A stretch of 64,000 nt of DNA, taken from positions 1,192,365-1,256,364 of the forward strand of contig JAGTTQ010000001.1 in assembly GCA_018223415.1 (NCBI GenBank), written 5' to 3'. Under the pieces are notes generated by a model, which saw only the letters and a program-made list of their open reading frames with translations, was not told the origin of the DNA and ran no database searches. Made by a program: the position numbers and the translations under genes. The DNA is from Eubacteriaceae bacterium Marseille-Q4139. GTDB taxonomy: Bacteria; Bacillota; Clostridia; Lachnospirales; Lachnospiraceae. The stretch's first letter is position 1, and every line of letters starts with the position of its first letter. Below are positions 40,322 to 49,287 of the stretch, piece after piece.

Positions 40322-41653
40322 TTGGAGCGGATGTTTGACAGGAAATCCCTGATAAAGCTCATTGTCCCTCTGATGATTGACCAGTTTCTTCAGGCATTTG
40401 TCGGGCTGGCCGATTCCATCATGGTTGCGCGGGTCGGGGAAGCCGCGGTTTCCGGCGTTTCCCTTGTGGACACGGTCATGCTCTTAATCATCAATATTTT
40501 CACGGCCCTTGCCACCGGCGGCGCCGTCATCGCCGGCCAGTACATCGGCAGAAAGGAGCCGGAAAACGGCTGCCGGGCCACGGCGCAGCTCATCAACTTT
40601 ACGTTTCTTTTTTCCATATGCATCATGCTCGTCGGCTATCTCGGCCGCGACCTGATTCTCCACGGGATTTTCGGGAAAATCGAGGAAGACGTCATGTACA
40701 ACAGTACCGTCTATCTGATGATCGTGCTGGCATCCATCCCGTTAATTGCCCTCTATAACGCAGGAGCCGCCATCTTCCGCTCCATGGGCAATTCCAGAAT
40801 CGCCATGAACACCTCGCTTTTGATGAATGCCATCAATGTTTCAGGAAATGCCCTTTTGATTTTCGTCTTCCACCGGGGCGTCGAGGGCGTCGCCATTCCG
40901 ACTCTCGTATCCCGCGGCGTGGCCTGCGCGGTGATGCTGTTTTTGTTAAACAACCAGAAACACATCCTGCACCTGCCTCATCCTTACCCGTTCCGGCTTG
41001 ATCTTTCGCTGTTAAAGAAGATTCTTTACATCGGGATTCCCAACGGGCTGGAAAACAGCATGTTCCAGCTTGGAAAAATCGTGGTTTTGAGCCTGGTGGC
41101 CGGCTACGGCACCGCCTCCCTGGCGGCCAACGCCGTCTGCAACAACGTGGCGACCTTTGCCGTCCTCCCCGGTACCTCCATGGGCTTTGCTGTCCTAACC
41201 GTCACGGCCCAGTGCGTCGGCGCCGGCGATTTTGAGCAGGTAAAATACTATACGAAGCGGCTGCTTTTCGCGGCATACGGATGCCTGATCGTCATGAACA
41301 TCCTGGTGCTTCTGGCGATGCCCACGGTGCTTTCGATTTACGGGCTTTCCGACGAGGCCAGCGGCTATGCCGTCAAGATCTTAATTTACCACTCCCTCTG
41401 CGTCGTCACCATCTGGCCCATGTCCTTTACGCTCCCCAATGCCCTCAGGGCCGCGGCCGATGTGAAGTTCACCATGCTTTTGTCGATCTTTTCCATGTGG
41501 GTCTTCCGCTTCGGCTTCAGCGTGCTTTTAGGCACCATGCTCGGCATGGGCGTCTTCGGCGTCTGGGTTGCCATGACCATCGACTGGCTCGTGCGCGCCG
41601 TCTGCTTTACGTTCCGCTACCGGAGCGGGAAATGGCAGCGGTTCGTGCTGTAA
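40322..41653 (+). CDS. MATE-family efflux transporter
   Basis: The product is 443 aa. TTG at 40322 is the likely start since AAGGAGG lies 8 nt before it; an ATG three codons later is an alternative. Twelve helices are predicted. The N-terminal motif IVPLMIDQFLQAFVGLADSI and NGLENSMFQLGKIVVLSLVA at the second half are typical MATE. The gene is GC-rich and native-looking, unlike the MATE gene at 37975-39306, and is probably unrelated in origin. The substrate is unknown. Confidence 0.92.
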   Translation: MERMFDRKSLIKLIVPLMIDQFLQAFVGLADSIMVARVGEAAVSGVSLVDTVMLLIINIFTALATGGAVIAGQYIGRKEPENGCRATAQLINFTFLFSICIMLVGYLGRDLILHGIFGKIEEDVMYNSTVYLMIVLASIPLIALYNAGAAIFRSMGNSRIAMNTSLLMNAINVSGNALLIFVFHRGVEGVAIPTLVSRGVACAVMLFLLNNQKHILHLPHPYPFRLDLSLLKKILYIGIPNGLENSMFQLGKIVVLSLVAGYGTASLAANAVCNNVATFAVLPGTSMGFAVLTVTAQCVGAGDFEQVKYYTKRLLFAAYGCLIVMNILVLLAMPTVLSIYGLSDEASGYAVKILIYHSLCVVTIWPMSFTLPNALRAAADVKFTMLLSIFSMWVFRFGFSVLLGTMLGMGVFGVWVAMTIDWLVRAVCFTFRYRSGKWQRFVL

Positions 41654-41660
41654 CGGAGTG

Positions 41661-41688
41661 TTGACAAACGTGCCTTCTAAAGTAAAAT
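41661..41688 (+). promoter_or_regulatory. sigma-A promoter of the flavin oxidoreductase gene
   Basis: TTGACA (41661-41666), 16 bp, TAAAAT (41683-41688). The start codon is 38 bp further on. Confidence 0.72.
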
Positions 41689-41726
41689 AGAAAGTAAGAA
41701 ATCTTATGTTCAGGAGGGGATTTTCC

Positions 41727-42734
41727 ATGACACTTCTTACGGATACCATACGCGCAGGCCATCTGGAACTGAAAAACAGGCTGGTGATGGCGCCCTGCGC
41801 CACGGAACGGTCTGACGCCGGGGCTGTGACAAAACAGCTTCTCGCCCATTATGACGAGCGGACGAAAGGCGGCCATGTGGGGCTTGTCATCGTCGAGCAC
41901 AGTTTCATCCGCCCGGACGGCCGTGCCAGCAAAAACCAGCTTTCCGTCGCAAAGGACGCAGATATTCCCGGGCTCTCCGAGCTTTCGGCCCTGCTCCATA
42001 AAAACGGAAGCCATGCGCTCATGCAGATCAACCACGCAGGCAGCGCCGCAAGAGACGGCATTTCTGAGGGAGAGTCCATAAGCCCAAGCGGGTTTAAAAA
42101 TCCCCTCTCCCCGACGCAGGACGAAATGAAGACGCCGCGGGAAATGACGAAAGAGGACATCGACGCCCTCGTAGAAAGCTTTGCCGAGGCGGCTGTCCGT
42201 GTGAAAAAGGCCGGTTTTGACGGCTGCGAGCTCCATTCGGCCCACGGCTATCTTTTAAATCAGTTCTACTCGCCCCTTACCAACAAGCGGGAGGACGCTT
42301 ATTCGGGACATACCATCGACGGAAGGATCCGCCTTCACCTCGAGGTCATAAAGGCCGTCCGCGCGGAGGTGGGCGAGGATTTCCTGCTTGCCATGCGTCT
42401 TGGCGGCTGCGACTATACCGAGGGCGGAAGTACCATCGACGACGCCGTTTCGGCGGCGAAACAGCTTGAGGCGGCCGGCCTTGATCTCCTCGACCTTTCC
42501 GGCGGCATGTGCTCATACCGCAGGGAGGGGCATACGGAAAACGGATACTTCCGCGACATGTCCGAGGCCGTAAAGCGCGCCGTCTCCATCCCGGTCATTC
42601 TCACCGGCGGGATTGCCGACAGGGCCGGGGCCGATGAACTTCTGGCAGCCGGATCTGCCGACATGATCGGCGTCGGTCGCGCCATCTTAAAAAATCCAAA
42701 CTGGGCAGACGAGGCCATGGAGGAAACGAAGTAA
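41727..42734 (+). CDS. Old Yellow Enzyme family NADH:flavin oxidoreductase
   Basis: The product is 335 aa from the ATG at 41727 (AGGAGGGG upstream). It is a TIM barrel with ATERSDAGAVTKQLLAHY at the N-terminus, the FMN/substrate region LMQINHAGSAA, the conserved HSAHGYLLNQFYSPLTNKRE, and VGRAILKNPNWADEA at the end. It is a stand-alone OYE domain without the C-terminal iron-sulfur/FAD part of 2,4-dienoyl-CoA reductase. It reduces activated C=C bonds; the natural substrate is unknown. It has its own promoter. Confidence 0.92.
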   Translation: MTLLTDTIRAGHLELKNRLVMAPCATERSDAGAVTKQLLAHYDERTKGGHVGLVIVEHSFIRPDGRASKNQLSVAKDADIPGLSELSALLHKNGSHALMQINHAGSAARDGISEGESISPSGFKNPLSPTQDEMKTPREMTKEDIDALVESFAEAAVRVKKAGFDGCELHSAHGYLLNQFYSPLTNKREDAYSGHTIDGRIRLHLEVIKAVRAEVGEDFLLAMRLGGCDYTEGGSTIDDAVSAAKQLEAAGLDLLDLSGGMCSYRREGHTENGYFRDMSEAVKRAVSIPVILTGGIADRAGADELLAAGSADMIGVGRAILKNPNWADEAMEETK

Positions 42735-42781
42735 CAGATGCCCGCCATGAGCCCCGGCATGCCAAAACGGCGGCCGCACCG

Positions 42782-43276
42782 TCAGAGTTTCGCAATTTCC
42801 TCTGCCGCCATGGCCGCCGTCAGTTCTGACGTATCAAGCTTTACCGTATCCAGATTTTTATAACAGCGGAGCCGTTTAAAGCTCCGCTCCACGCAGCCGG
42901 CCTCCCGAAGGCCGGCTTTTATGTCTTTTTCCAGCCGTTTTCGCAAAACGTCCTCCCGGCAGACCAGGGAAACTTTCACGATTCTCACATTCTTTCCCCC
43001 GACGCGCTCCGCAATCGCATCAACAATCGCCTGCTCATGCATGACCCAGGCAAGAATCACCGTCCCGTAGTCCGGGCTCTCCAGGAAATTTTTCAAAAGA
43101 TAACAGATGTTGTCAAACACCATGGCCTTCGCGTGTTCCGTCACCAGAAACGGGTTCATGTCCCAGCACCAGTCGCCGTCCAGAAACACGCTTCCTGCTA
43201 TCTTTTTCTTTAAAAGCTGGCCCGCCGCCGTCTTTCCGACGCCCATGGGGCCGCCGATTAAATACAGTGTCTTCAT
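42782..43276 (-). CDS. small P-loop kinase-like protein
   Basis: The product is 164 aa. Walker A is GGPMGVGKTAAGQLL at residues 8-22, followed by FLDGDWCWDMNPF and a C-terminal LID-like region rich in Arg and Lys. It belongs to the small AAA_17/AAA_33 nucleotide-kinase-like group; the substrate cannot be told. It overlaps the alkyltransferase-like gene by 4 bp, so it is in the Crp/Fnr operon. Confidence 0.8.
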   Translation of the reverse strand: MKTLYLIGGPMGVGKTAAGQLLKKKIAGSVFLDGDWCWDMNPFLVTEHAKAMVFDNICYLLKNFLESPDYGTVILAWVMHEQAIVDAIAERVGGKNVRIVKVSLVCREDVLRKRLEKDIKAGLREAGCVERSFKRLRCYKNLDTVKLDTSELTAAMAAEEIAKL

Positions 43277-43638
43277 GTCTCCTCCTCAAACTGCGCCTTG
43301 AGAAACAGGGCGTCCTCCATGGTATTTTTCCAGCCGTACTGCTTTAAATCCACCTGCCAGCCTTTTTCTGTCCACTCCGCAAAGACGCCTTCGTCCGCCA
43401 ACAGCATTCGCTGGAGATCCGGCATTTCAAAATGGACGGCTCCGCTTAAAATTCCGCGGGAATTCACAACCCGGTGCGCCGGCACGTCGCCCACCAGATT
43501 TTTCTTAAGCCCATAGCCCACCTGGCGGGAATTTTTCGGTTTTCCGCAGAGAAGCGCCACCTGGCCGTAGGTCGCCACCGTCCCCTCGGGGATGCTGCGG
43601 ATTACGATGCCGGCGCGTCTGTAAAATTCCTGATCCAT
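43273..43638 (-). CDS. alkyltransferase-like (ATL) protein, MGMT fold without Cys
   Basis: The product is 121 aa. It matches the DNA-binding domain of O6-alkylguanine-DNA alkyltransferases: PEGTVATYGQVALLCGKPKN, the helix with SRQVGYGLKKN, and then PAHRVVNSRG. The catalytic motif is normally PCHRV; here Cys is Ala, so it cannot accept an alkyl group. ATL proteins bind alkylated DNA and pass it to nucleotide excision repair. The C-terminal 30 residues are an extra extension. Confidence 0.9.
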   Translation of the reverse strand: MDQEFYRRAGIVIRSIPEGTVATYGQVALLCGKPKNSRQVGYGLKKNLVGDVPAHRVVNSRGILSGAVHFEMPDLQRMLLADEGVFAEWTEKGWQVDLKQYGWKNTMEDALFLKAQFEEET

Positions 43639-43648
43639 GGCCTCTCCT

Positions 43649-44311
43649 TTACATGATCTCTGCCCGCGAAAGCAGGTCTTTCAAATAGTCTCTGTTTAAA
43701 ATCCGGATTTCCCCATAGGAGACGGAAACAGCCTTTTCTTCCCGCCACCCTGTCAGGATGCGGTTCACTGTGACCCGGTTCATTCCCAGAATCATCGCCA
43801 GATCCTCCTGAGTGTATGGGATGCTGTTTTCGGTGACGCCTCTGTCCGGATCCGGGTTTTCCGTCTCGGTCAGAAGAAAGCTCGCGGCTTTTTCCCGGCT
43901 GTCGTAGAGGGAAATCCGCTTGAGCTGTTCCGTCAAATGGTTGCAGGTATCGGAAAGGAGCCCGAAGATGACGGCCGCAAGCTCCTTCGATTCCCCCATG
44001 GCCTGATAGAGGGCGGCGCTGTCCAGGGCGTAAAGCTCTGCCTCATTGACCGCCATGACGGAAACCGGCCGCGCACAGCGGGCCGCCAGGGACGACTCCC
44101 CGAAAATCCGGCCTTTTTCTATGATTTCAAATGTCAGTTCCTTTCCCGACGGCGCCGTACAGAACGCCCGGACGCGGCCCTCTCTGATGAAATAAAAGCT
44201 TCCGGACGCGTCGCCCTGGAGGTAGATGGCTTCCCCCGGCCGGTAAAGTTTCCGGTGTCCGGTGCGCTCAAAATATCCGTACAGGCTTTCCGGGATTTTT
44301 GTCTGTCCCAT
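43649..44311 (-). CDS. Crp/Fnr-family transcriptional regulator
   Basis: The product is 220 aa. A cyclic-nucleotide-binding-like domain (about residues 18-130, YRPGEAIYLQGDASGSFYFI) is followed by a long helix and a C-terminal winged helix (about 165-215, YTQEDLAMILGMNRVTVNRI). Fnr-type iron-sulfur cysteines are lacking. It is divergent from the MATE gene at 44409 (97-bp gap) and may regulate it. It is the first gene of the operon with the ATL protein and the P-loop kinase. Confidence 0.9.
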   Translation of the reverse strand: MGQTKIPESLYGYFERTGHRKLYRPGEAIYLQGDASGSFYFIREGRVRAFCTAPSGKELTFEIIEKGRIFGESSLAARCARPVSVMAVNEAELYALDSAALYQAMGESKELAAVIFGLLSDTCNHLTEQLKRISLYDSREKAASFLLTETENPDPDRGVTENSIPYTQEDLAMILGMNRVTVNRILTGWREEKAVSVSYGEIRILNRDYLKDLLSRAEIM

Positions 44312-44408
44312 GCGTTTTCATCCCCCATTTATTCCGAAGTGTAGTCCAGGTTACAGATTTCTCCGCTTTATTGAATTATTATACTACCATGGAAAGGAGA
44401 GGAAATCA

Positions 44409-45788
44409 ATGAAAAATACACATTCCCTGACGGAAGGAAACATTTACCGCGTACTGCTTTCCTTTTCCGTCCCGTTTCTTTTGGCAAACCTGCTCCAGGC
44501 CCTTTACGGGGCCGTCGATCTGATGGTGGTGGGCCGCTTCTGTTCACCGTCCGGCATTGCAGCCGTTTCCACCGGCACGCAGGTCACGCAGATCATCACC
44601 AGCCTGCTCTCCGGCCTCACCCTCGGCGGCACCATCCTGGTGGCAAAATACATGGGCCGGAACATGCACGAGGAGGCCTCCCGCGCCATCGGAACCACAA
44701 TCACGGCCTTCGGCCTGTTTTCCTTTTTTCTGACGGCCGTTTTATGCCTCAGCGTCGACGGCATCCTGAGTCTCTTAAAGGTACCGGAAAGCTCCTTCGA
44801 AGAGGCGCGCCAGTATGTTTTCATCTGCTGCCTTGGGACATTTTTTATCTGTGAATACAACGCTCTCAGCGCCGTTTTGCGGGGCTGCGGCGATTCCTTA
44901 AACCCGCTTCGGTTCGTCGCCGTGGCCTGCGTCTGCAACATCGCCGGGGATTTTTTCACCGTCGGCGTCCTCGGCATGGGCGTTTCCGGCACGGCCATCG
45001 CCACCATCGCCTCCCAGGCCGTCAGCATGATAAGCGCCGTCATCTGCCTCAACCGCCAGAACTTCCTGTTCCGCTTTTCCCTAAAAAATCTACGGGTCGA
45101 CAGACGGCTGTTAAAGGAGCTTCTCTCCCTGGGGATTCCGGTGTCCTTCCAGGAATGCATGGTGCGGTTTTCCTTTCTCTATCTGACCGCCATCATCAAC
45201 GGCTTCGGCGTCCTGGCGGCTTCGGCTGTCGGAATCGCCAGCAAGTACGACGTGTTCGCCATGCTGCCGGCCACCTCCGTCTCCAGCGCCCTTGCGGCAT
45301 TAACGGCTCAGAACATGGCGGCCGGGAAGCCGGAGCGGGCGAAAAAGTTTTTAAAATACGGCATGTCGGCGGCCGTCCTCTGTTCCGTCCTGTTTTTTTC
45401 CTGGGCGCAGCTTTCACCCCAGTCCATGATCCGCATTTTCTCCGACGATCCCGCGGTCATTGCAGCCGGCATCCCGTTTTTTCGGGCGTGCAGCCTGGAC
45501 TATCTGGCCGTCGCCTTTCTATTCTGCATGAACGGGTATTTAAACGGATGCGAAAAGACCTTATTTACCATGGCAAACTGCTGCTTCGGCGCCCTCTGCA
45601 TCCGCGTGCCGCTCCTGTTTTTCATGGCCGGCACCGGTGTGGAAAGCCTGGCTTTTTACGGCCTCGTCTCTCCGTTTTCGACGGTCGTCATGCTGGCTAT
45701 CATCGGGCTTTATCTGGCACATGAGAAAAAGAAGCCGGCAGACAGGGCCATAAGGCCGCGGCAGACGGCGCGGGCGGCAGAATCGTGA
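44409..45788 (+). CDS. MATE-family efflux transporter, intact paralogue of 19456-20793
   Basis: The product is 459 aa from the ATG at 44409 (AAGGAGAGG upstream). It has about twelve helices and aligns end to end with the interrupted gene at 19456-20793: SVPFLLANLLQALYGAVDLM, AVSTGTQVTQIITSLLSGLT and AASAVGIASKYDVFAMLPA. It is probably a cation-driven exporter. A TATACT -10 lies at about 44382-44387 without a good -35, so an activator (the divergent Crp/Fnr protein) may be needed. Confidence 0.93.
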   Translation: MKNTHSLTEGNIYRVLLSFSVPFLLANLLQALYGAVDLMVVGRFCSPSGIAAVSTGTQVTQIITSLLSGLTLGGTILVAKYMGRNMHEEASRAIGTTITAFGLFSFFLTAVLCLSVDGILSLLKVPESSFEEARQYVFICCLGTFFICEYNALSAVLRGCGDSLNPLRFVAVACVCNIAGDFFTVGVLGMGVSGTAIATIASQAVSMISAVICLNRQNFLFRFSLKNLRVDRRLLKELLSLGIPVSFQECMVRFSFLYLTAIINGFGVLAASAVGIASKYDVFAMLPATSVSSALAALTAQNMAAGKPERAKKFLKYGMSAAVLCSVLFFSWAQLSPQSMIRIFSDDPAVIAAGIPFFRACSLDYLAVAFLFCMNGYLNGCEKTLFTMANCCFGALCIRVPLLFFMAGTGVESLAFYGLVSPFSTVVMLAIIGLYLAHEKKKPADRAIRPRQTARAAES

Positions 45789-45867
45789 TGGGCAAAGGTG
45801 CGTGGCAAGGCCTCTGCGCGGAGCGCTCTCGTCTCACCGGACGCGTGTTCCCGTGAAAGAAAAATAC

Positions 45868-45914
45868 AGGCGCCAAAAGCCGCCGGGATTCGTTTTCCCG
45901 CGCTTTTGACGCCT
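45868..45914. terminator. bidirectional terminator between MATE and prfA
   Basis: A long stem, AGGCGCCAAAAGC (from 45868) with GCTTTTGACGCCT (to 45914), encloses an inner CGGGA/TCCCG stem. On the minus strand GTATTTTTC follows; on the plus strand CTCTTCTTTTAC. It serves the two convergent genes. Confidence 0.8.
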
Positions 45915-45922
45915 CTCTTCTT

Positions 45923-46999
45923 TTACATTTCTTCGTTCATTTTTGCCAGCTTCGCCGCCTGGTCTGCCGCAATCAGGCTGTCGATTAACTCATCCAAATC
46001 CCCGTCCATGACGGAATCAATCTTATAGAGCGTCAGCTTGATCCGATGCTCGGTGACACGGCCCTGGGGGAAGTTGTAGGTGCGGATCTTCTCCGACCTG
46101 TCGCCGGTTCCGATCTGGCTCCGTCTGGCCTCGGCTTCCTCGTTCTGGCGCTTCTCCATCTCCATGTCATAGAGCTTGGAGCGCAGAAGGCGGAACGCCT
46201 TTTCCTTATTCTGAAGCTGGGACTTCTCTGTCTGGCTGTAAATCACGATGCCCGTCGGGATGTGGGTCAGACGCACTGCCGAGTCCGTCGTGTTGACGCA
46301 CTGGCCGCCGTTTCCCGACGCGCGCATGACGTCGATGCGGACGTCCTTATCGTCGATAACCACGTCGACCTCCTCGGCCTCCGGCATGATCGCCACTGTG
46401 GCTGTGGACGTGTGGATACGGCCGCCGGACTCGGTTTCCGGCACACGCTGAACGCGGTGGACGCCGCTCTCATATTTCAGCTTGGAGTAGGCGCCCTGGC
46501 CGGTAATCATGAATTCCACTTCCTTCATACCGCCGATGCCGCTCTCGCTGACGTTGATTAACTCCACTCTCCATCTCTGGCGCTCGGAATAGCGCACATA
46601 CATGCGGTAAAGCTCCGATGCAAACAGGGCGGCCTCGTCGCCGCCGGCGCCTGCACGAATCTCCACAATAACATTCTTATCATCATTAGGATCCTTCGGA
46701 AGCAGCAGGATTTTTAACTTTTCCTCCAGCTCCTCAATCCTCTTTTTTCCCTCGGAAAGCTCTTCCTTGGCAAGCTCCCGCATCTCCTCGTCGCTCTCTT
46801 CCTCGAGAAGTGCCAGGCTGTCCTCCACGTCCTGCTTTGCCTTCTTATACTCTCCGTACGTCTCCACAAGCGGCGCCAGATCCGCCTGCTCCTTCATGAG
46901 CTTTCTAAACCGCCTCTGATCTTCTGTCACGGAGGGGTTGTTTAATTCCAGCATTAACTCCTCGTAATGCTTTACCAGATCCTCCAAACGGTCAAACAT
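45923..46999 (-). CDS. prfA: peptide chain release factor 1
   Basis: The product is 358 aa. The GGQ loop that triggers peptide release is ASGNGGQCVNTTDSAVRLTH. The stop-codon-reading tripeptide is PET within VQRVPETESGGRIHTS; PxT is the RF1 pattern. It recognises UAA and UAG. It is the last gene of the rpmE-DUF1385-prmC-prfA block, 16 bp after prmC, and PrmC methylates its GGQ glutamine. Confidence 0.97.
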   Translation of the reverse strand: MFDRLEDLVKHYEELMLELNNPSVTEDQRRFRKLMKEQADLAPLVETYGEYKKAKQDVEDSLALLEEESDEEMRELAKEELSEGKKRIEELEEKLKILLLPKDPNDDKNVIVEIRAGAGGDEAALFASELYRMYVRYSERQRWRVELINVSESGIGGMKEVEFMITGQGAYSKLKYESGVHRVQRVPETESGGRIHTSTATVAIMPEAEEVDVVIDDKDVRIDVMRASGNGGQCVNTTDSAVRLTHIPTGIVIYSQTEKSQLQNKEKAFRLLRSKLYDMEMEKRQNEEAEARRSQIGTGDRSEKIRTYNFPQGRVTEHRIKLTLYKIDSVMDGDLDELIDSLIAADQAAKLAKMNEEM

Positions 47000-47015
47000 G
47001 TGAAACCTCCTGTCC

Positions 47016-47876
47016 TCACATCCCGGCAGGACGCACCCCGCAGACCACGCGGTCCTTCCCTGCCAAATCCTTTATCACTCTGATATCCGTAAATCCCTGG
47101 GAAGAAAGGAGCCCGCAGACGGCCTCGCCCTGATCCCAACCGATTTCCATATATATACGCCCGCCGGCCGTTAAATGACGGGGACTTTCTGCCGCCAGAC
47201 TGCGGTAAAAGGAAAGCCCGTCCCAATCGCCATCCAGGGCATTCTTCGGCTCAAACTCGCGTACCTCCGGCTCCAGCCCTGCAATCACCTCCGTCGGGAT
47301 ATAGGGCGGGTTCGATGCAATCACATCAAACTGCTCGTCCCTCCCAAAAGCGGAAAACAGATCGCTCTTCCGGAACCGGATATGCCCTGCCGGAAAAAGC
47401 CGCCTGGCATTTTCCTCTGCCACAAGAAGCGCCTCTTCGGAGATATCGGCCGCCTCCACATGCTCATAGCCGCCAAGCGCCGCAAGGCTTACGGCGATGC
47501 AGCCAGAGCCGGTGCACATGTCGAGAATGTTTATGTTCTTCCCCTTCTGTTCCGAAAGAATCGTCTCCACAAGCGTTTCCGTGTCCTGCCTGGGCACCAG
47601 CACATGCCGGTTTACGAGAAACGAAAGCCCCATGAATTCCTGGCTCCCCAGAATATGCTGGAGCGGAATCCGGGATTCCCGTTTTTTTAGCATGTCCTCA
47701 TAGGCGGCGAGGGCCTCGCTCCCCGCGTCCGCCTCTTTGGCCGCCTGAAGGAAATACGCGGCCCGGCTGATGCCGAAGGCATGTTCAAACAGATACCACG
47801 CATCCAGCTCAGCGTCCGGGACACCTGCCTTAGAAAGCCGCTCTCTTCCGGCATTTAAAAGCATGGCCCATGTCAT
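47016..47876 (-). CDS. prmC: release factor glutamine methyltransferase PrmC
   Basis: The product is 286 aa. It has an N-terminal helical domain (about 1-85), then a Rossmann methyltransferase with the SAM loop ILDMCTGSGCIAVSLA and the signature SNPPYIPTEVI. It methylates the GGQ glutamine of RF1 and RF2. It overlaps the DUF1385 gene by 4 bp and precedes prfA by 16 bp, a typical pairing. Confidence 0.95.
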   Translation of the reverse strand: MTWAMLLNAGRERLSKAGVPDAELDAWYLFEHAFGISRAAYFLQAAKEADAGSEALAAYEDMLKKRESRIPLQHILGSQEFMGLSFLVNRHVLVPRQDTETLVETILSEQKGKNINILDMCTGSGCIAVSLAALGGYEHVEAADISEEALLVAEENARRLFPAGHIRFRKSDLFSAFGRDEQFDVIASNPPYIPTEVIAGLEPEVREFEPKNALDGDWDGLSFYRSLAAESPRHLTAGGRIYMEIGWDQGEAVCGLLSSQGFTDIRVIKDLAGKDRVVCGVRPAGM

Positions 47877-48850
47877 ACGGCCTGCCTCTTTTCCGATTCA
47901 AAATACCCCGCCGGATATTTTTCCGGGAAATTTTCCTCCAGATAGGATTTCCAGTCGAAAACCTCCTCCACGGCGGCGATGGCCACCTCGATCATGGAAT
48001 CGTCCGGTTCCTTCGTCGTAAGCCCCTGCATCCACATGCCCGGGCGGCTTACGATGTTCATGATTTTGGAATTGCTGCGGCCTGCCAGGCGAAGCACCTC
48101 GTAGGAGACGCCGGCGATGACAGGAATCAGGATAATCCTGCTTATAATCCGAAGCCATACCGTGTCCACGCGAACCACCATGAAAAACAGGATGCTGATT
48201 ACCATGACGAACAAAAGGAAGCTGGTTCCGCAGCGCTTGTGCTCCTTGGAGCTGTTCCTCACATTCTCCACGTTTAACACCAGCCCGTTTTCCAGGCAGT
48301 TGATGCATTTATGCTCGGAGCCGTGGTACATGAACGTCCTGCGGATGTCCTCCATGCCCGATATGAGCTTGATGTAGCCGATAAAAATCATGATGCGGAT
48401 CAGTCCCTCCAAGACCGCCATAACCGTCTCCGACGCGATGAACCGCCGGAAAAAGTTCGCAATCACAAGGGGCAGCACCATGAAAATGACAATCGCCATC
48501 AGGATGGAAAAGACCATGACGGCCGTCATAAGCGCCGCTTCCAGCTTTTCGCCGAAGCGGTCAGTCAGAAATTTTTCCAGCTTTCCCGGCTCCTCGTCCT
48601 CGTCATCCTCAAAAAAGCTGGCCGACCAGGTCAGCGACCGCATTCCCAGGATCATGGAGTCCGCAAAGCTGAACACGCCGCGCACGAACGGAAGCGCGAA
48701 GAATTTCACCTTTTCCGTCATGCTCACATAGGTATCTTTTTTCACCTCGATGGAACCGTCGGGCCGCCTGACGGCCGTCGCATAGTTATCCTGGTTTTTC
48801 ATCATGATACCTTCAATTACTGCCTGTCCTCCGATGCCGGAATATTTCAA
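47873..48850 (-). CDS. DUF1385 membrane protein (YqhQ-like)
   Basis: The product is 325 aa. TTG at 48848-48850 is the chosen start: AGGAGG lies 7 nt upstream, and it gives the family N-terminus KYSGIGGQAVIEGIMMKNQD. An ATG 63 bp upstream lies within the rpmE terminator. About five to six transmembrane helices are seen, with the conserved FRRF and YHGSEHKCINCLENG motifs. The family is widespread in Gram-positives and usually sits with rpmE, prmC and prfA; its function is unknown. Confidence 0.92.
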   Translation of the reverse strand: MKYSGIGGQAVIEGIMMKNQDNYATAVRRPDGSIEVKKDTYVSMTEKVKFFALPFVRGVFSFADSMILGMRSLTWSASFFEDDEDEEPGKLEKFLTDRFGEKLEAALMTAVMVFSILMAIVIFMVLPLVIANFFRRFIASETVMAVLEGLIRIMIFIGYIKLISGMEDIRRTFMYHGSEHKCINCLENGLVLNVENVRNSSKEHKRCGTSFLLFVMVISILFFMVVRVDTVWLRIISRIILIPVIAGVSYEVLRLAGRSNSKIMNIVSRPGMWMQGLTTKEPDDSMIEVAIAAVEEVFDWKSYLEENFPEKYPAGYFESEKRQAV

Positions 48851-48883
48851 TTTTTGTCCTCCTGCATTTTGTTTCCTGAAACG

Positions 48884-48925
48884 AAAAAAGGCTGAGTTTT
48901 CAGAATGCTCCAAAAGCTCAACCTT
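48884..48925 (-). terminator. rpmE terminator
   Basis: On the minus strand AAGGTTGAG and CTCAGCCTT (one G.U, plus an extra TTTT/AAAA step with one bulge) form the stem, followed by TTTTTT. It lies 14 bp after the rpmE stop, and read-through would lead into DUF1385-prmC-prfA. Confidence 0.85.
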
Positions 48926-48938
48926 GCTTAATCAAACC

Positions 48939-49157
48939 TTATTTGTCTGTTTTCATACCATACTTACGGTTGAACATTTCGATACGTCCGCGAGCGGAAG
49001 CAGCCTTCTGCTGACCGGTATAGAATGAATGGCATTTGGAACAGATTTCTACGTGAATGTCCTTCTTAGTAGAACCAGTTACAAATTCATTACCGCAGTT
49101 GCAAACGACCTTGGCCTGATAGTAATTTGGGTGGATTCCCTCTTTCATGTTTTTCAC
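48939..49157 (-). CDS. rpmE: 50S ribosomal protein L31 (zinc type)
   Basis: The product is 72 aa. It begins MKEGIHPNYYQAKVVCNCG-like after MKNM, and two CxC/CxxC pairs (CNCG and CSKC) form the zinc site. L31 bridges the subunits. It has its own promoter at 49232-49260. The zinc type is replaced by a Cys-less paralogue under zinc starvation in some bacteria; no such paralogue is in this window. Confidence 0.96.
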   Translation of the reverse strand: MKNMKEGIHPNYYQAKVVCNCGNEFVTGSTKKDIHVEICSKCHSFYTGQQKAASARGRIEMFNRKYGMKTDK

Positions 49158-49231
49158 CTCTTCTTATTATGGCACATGACCGACAGTCACGTTACATCAT
49201 CAATTCCTGTCCTTTTTAGAACAGCTTAATC

Positions 49232-49260
49232 AGTATAGCATAGAATAGTGGGTATTGCAA
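49232..49260 (-). promoter_or_regulatory. rpmE sigma-A promoter
   Basis: On the minus strand TTGCAA (49255-49260), 17 bp, TATACT (49232-49237). The start codon is about 75 bp away. A small GTGAC/GTCAT hairpin lies in the leader. Confidence 0.75.
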
Positions 49261-49287
49261 GAGGTTTTTTGCGGGGAAAGCGGGACA

